Origin: Oscillospiraceae bacterium
GTDB lineage: Bacteria; Bacillota_A; Clostridia; Oscillospirales; CAG-272
Direction of reading: 5' to 3'
Length of the DNA: 6,926 nucleotides
Assembly: GCA_015064425.1 (NCBI GenBank)
Contig: SVSF01000094.1
Location: 1 to 6,926, forward strand
Shown: one piece after another, positions 5,042 to 6,926 of the stretch
Numbering within the stretch: position 1 is the first letter of the stretch
Layout: each line of letters starts with the position of its first letter
Notes under the pieces: model-generated
What the model saw: only the letters and a program-made list of their open reading frames with translations
What the model was told of the DNA's origin: nothing
Databases searched by the model: none
Program-made: the position numbers and the translations under genes

Positions 5042-6124
5042 ATGGCTAAGAAAAAGAAGAGAGGAAGCTCCGTATTTTCAAGCCTGCTGAAGGCCTTGAT
5101 ATATATAGTAGTGGTGCTGGGCACCGCCATGCTTCTCAGTCTCACCATAATAAATGTAGGCAATGAAGTTTTTGCCTTCGTAAAAAACGATGCGGTGGTT
5201 ACCATCACCGTTGACGAAAACACCACGTTGAGCTCCCTTGCCTCCGATCTGAAGGAAGCAGGAGTAATAAAATACGAAAAGATATTTGAATTCTACTCAA
5301 AGCTCCGTAAAAAGAGCGAAGAATACTACGTAGGAACCTATGACGTGAACGTCAATACCAGCTACGATGATCTTATCGCCACCTTCAATACGGTATACGT
5401 GGAGAGAGAGACCGTATCCATTACGATCCCCGAGGGTAAGACGGTAGATGAGATAATCGACATTTTCCTGTCCTACGGTATCGGTACCAGAGAAGGATTC
5501 ATAGAGGCAATAAACAATTTTGACTTTGACTACTGGTTCGTCAAGGAGCTTAAGGATCTCCCCGAAGGAAGGACCTACAGACTTGAGGGATACCTCTATC
5601 CCGATACCTACTACTTCTTCACGGATTCAAGCGAGGTCACCGTTATCAATAAGCTTCTCACCAACTTCAACAACAAGTTCACAGAGACTCATCGTGATCG
5701 CTGCACGGAGCTTGGATACACCGTTGATGAAATGATGAGACTTGCCTCTATTATTCAGAAGGAAGCGGTATACTCAAGCGAATTTGCAACTATTTCTTCC
5801 GTATTCCACAACAGACTCAACAACCCTGCGGAAAGTAACGGAAGACTTGACAGTGACGCTACTATACAGTATATCCTGGAAGAAAGAAAGGACGACCTTT
5901 CCGCCGAGGATATCGCTATAGATAACCCCTACAACACCAGAAAATATCCCGGACTCACACCCGGTCCTATCTCTAATCCCGGACTTGATGCAATATATAC
6001 CGCTCTCTATCCCGAGGAAACGGACTATTATTACTTCTTAGCTCTCGCAGACGGCTATACCGTATTTGCAAAGACCTATAGTGAGCATCAGGCGAATATA
6101 GCAAAGTACACAGGAAGCAACTGA
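5042..6124 (+). CDS. mltG: Endolytic murein transglycosylase MltG (YceG-like)
   Basis: This 360-residue protein is an inner-membrane lytic transglycosylase. It cuts nascent glycan strands and is thought to end their elongation near the synthases. It has a basic cytoplasmic start (AKKKKRG), one membrane segment (about 15-39), and an extracellular LysM-like subdomain (about 52-110, with VDENTTLSSLASDLKEAGVI). The conserved IPEGKTVDEI (129-138) and LEGYLYPDTYYF (181-192) follow. The catalytic domain contains ASIIQKEA with Glu241 in the place of E. coli MltG Glu218, then SVFHNRL, LDSDATIQY (269-277) and YPGLTPGPISNPG. All expected active-site motifs are intact and the length is usual for Bacillota. 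The ATG has AAAGGA seven bases upstream. Its gaps to the CPBP protease and the U32 gene are 27 and 15 bases. The B. subtilis counterpart is yrrL, which also lies near U32 genes. Confidence 0.95.
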   Translation: MAKKKKRGSSVFSSLLKALIYIVVVLGTAMLLSLTIINVGNEVFAFVKNDAVVTITVDENTTLSSLASDLKEAGVIKYEKIFEFYSKLRKKSEEYYVGTYDVNVNTSYDDLIATFNTVYVERETVSITIPEGKTVDEIIDIFLSYGIGTREGFIEAINNFDFDYWFVKELKDLPEGRTYRLEGYLYPDTYYFFTDSSEVTVINKLLTNFNNKFTETHRDRCTELGYTVDEMMRLASIIQKEAVYSSEFATISSVFHNRLNNPAESNGRLDSDATIQYILEERKDDLSAEDIAIDNPYNTRKYPGLTPGPISNPGLDAIYTALYPEETDYYYFLALADGYTVFAKTYSEHQANIAKYTGSN

Positions 6125-6139
6125 CAGAAAGGTTAGACT

Positions 6140-6926
6140 ATGAAGCCCGAACTTCTTGCCCCCGCAGGCAATTTTGAAAAGCTGAAAGCTGCCGTTCTTT
6201 ACGGTGCCGATGCGGTCTATATAGGCGGACCAGCCTTCGGTATGAGAGCTGCCGCAGATAATTTCACTCTCGAAGAAATATATGAGGCGGTAAAGTATAC
6301 TCACGAAAGAGGAGCAAAGCTGTACCTCACGGTAAACACTATGCCAAGAGACGGAGAATACAGAGCCCTTGAAGAATATTTTGACGCCTTGTCGCAAAGC
6401 GGCATAGATGCAGTCATAGCCGCTGATCTGGGAGTAGTGGCGCTCGTAAAGCAAAAGCTTCCTCACACGGATATCCATATATCCACCCAAGCCAGCGTCG
6501 TAAGCTCCGCCGCATGCCTTGCATGGCAAAGGCTGGGGGCAAAGCGTATAGTTCTTGCAAGAGAACTTCCTTTAAGAGCTATAAAAGAGATCGTTAAAAA
6601 TATTCCCAAAGAACTGGAAATAGAGACCTTCGTCCACGGATCTATGTGTATAGCCTACAGCGGAAGATGCCTCCTTTCCCAATTCCTGACGGGCAGAGAT
6701 GCCAACAAAGGAATGTGCGCACAGCCCTGCCGTTGGAACTACAGCGGAGTAGAGATATCCGAAGAAAAGCGCCCCGAAATATCCATGCCTCTTGAGCAGG
6801 ATAAAAACGGCACCTTTATTATGAGCTCCAAGGATATGTGTATGATAGAACATATCCCCGAGCTTATGGAAAGCGGTATCAAAAGCTTTAAGATAGAGGG
6901 CAGAATGAAAAGTGCCTACTATACGG
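6140..6926 (+). CDS. U32-family protein, TrhP/YrrO-like tRNA uridine-hydroxylation factor, 3' end missing
   Basis: The window holds 262 codons of an open frame that runs off the right edge. The start MKPELLAPAGNFEKLKAAV and GADAVYIGG are typical of the U32 family's N-terminal TIM-like barrel. The PROSITE U32 signature is complete at 162-177: ETFVHGSMCIAYSGRC. Cys170, Cys177, Cys193 and Cys197 are candidate ligands for the Fe-S cluster known in this family, and GMCAQPCRW (191-199) is also characteristic. Although named collagenase-like peptidases, YegQ (TrhP) in E. coli and YrrN/YrrO in B. subtilis are needed to make 5-hydroxyuridine at tRNA position 34, using prephenate. The position after mltG and the N-terminus favour the YrrO branch over RlhA (23S rRNA C2501), but the lost C-terminus prevents certainty. 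The ATG has AAAGG seven bases upstream and a 15-base gap from mltG. Confidence 0.9.
   Translation, partial: MKPELLAPAGNFEKLKAAVLYGADAVYIGGPAFGMRAAADNFTLEEIYEAVKYTHERGAKLYLTVNTMPRDGEYRALEEYFDALSQSGIDAVIAADLGVVALVKQKLPHTDIHISTQASVVSSAACLAWQRLGAKRIVLARELPLRAIKEIVKNIPKELEIETFVHGSMCIAYSGRCLLSQFLTGRDANKGMCAQPCRWNYSGVEISEEKRPEISMPLEQDKNGTFIMSSKDMCMIEHIPELMESGIKSFKIEGRMKSAYYT

Noticed and set aside
6038..6529. Minus-strand 163-residue open frame across the mltG end and U32 start
   Set aside because: It is antisense to two clear genes and its translation has no recognisable features.
1..6926. Mobile element, CRISPR array, tRNA or riboswitch
   Set aside because: No transposase, terminal inverted repeats with duplications, regularly spaced repeats, tRNA-like cloverleaf or conserved riboswitch core was seen. 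Intergenic gaps are short (largest 218 bases) and are explained by promoters and one terminator.

Overview
The window looks like a chromosomal housekeeping region of an anaerobic member of the Clostridia (Bacillota). Three things suggest this. The PolA N-terminus and the TepA protein closely resemble clostridial and Bacillus versions. The genes have strong purine-rich ribosome binding sites (AAAGGAG type) and SigA-like promoters. The mltG gene is followed by a YrrO-type U32 protein, as in the Bacillota yrrL-yrrO region. GC content looks intermediate (not counted), which would fit a gut Oscillospirales/Ruminococcus-like genome, but the lineage below class is a guess.

Left block, minus strand, read from right to left: a TepA-like ClpP-fold protein (1396 to 716), an unrecognised 129-residue protein with a TTG or ATG start (632 to 243), and the first 56 codons of DNA polymerase I (170 to 1, running off the window). 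No terminator was seen between them, so tepA and the unknown gene probably share a transcript. polA may be read through, but it also has a candidate extended -10 promoter of its own.

Middle, plus strand: a stand-alone pduL phosphotransacylase (1489-2064) diverges from tepA, and the two promoters overlap at their -10 boxes. pduL ends at a textbook intrinsic terminator (2082-2116). A 218-base intergenic region follows. It holds a 6-bp inverted repeat, an AT-only 16-bp perfect palindrome and a fully consensus SigA promoter (TTGACA, 17 bp, TATAAT).

Right block, plus strand: that promoter starts a tightly packed six-gene run with gaps of 21, 1, -8, 27 and 15 bases and no internal terminator. The genes are tmk (dTMP kinase), a DJ-1/PfpI protein, 5-formyl-THF cyclo-ligase, a CPBP-family intramembrane protease, mltG (peptidoglycan lytic transglycosylase) and a U32/TrhP-like tRNA hydroxylation protein cut by the window end. 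The themes are thymidylate and folate supply, envelope growth and tRNA modification, which are growth-linked functions.

No mobile element, CRISPR array, tRNA, rRNA or prophage gene was seen. I did not find a convincing undescribed system. The best leads are the unknown protein between tepA and polA with its hairpin-bearing ribosome binding region, the overlapping divergent promoters, and the palindrome upstream of the tmk promoter.
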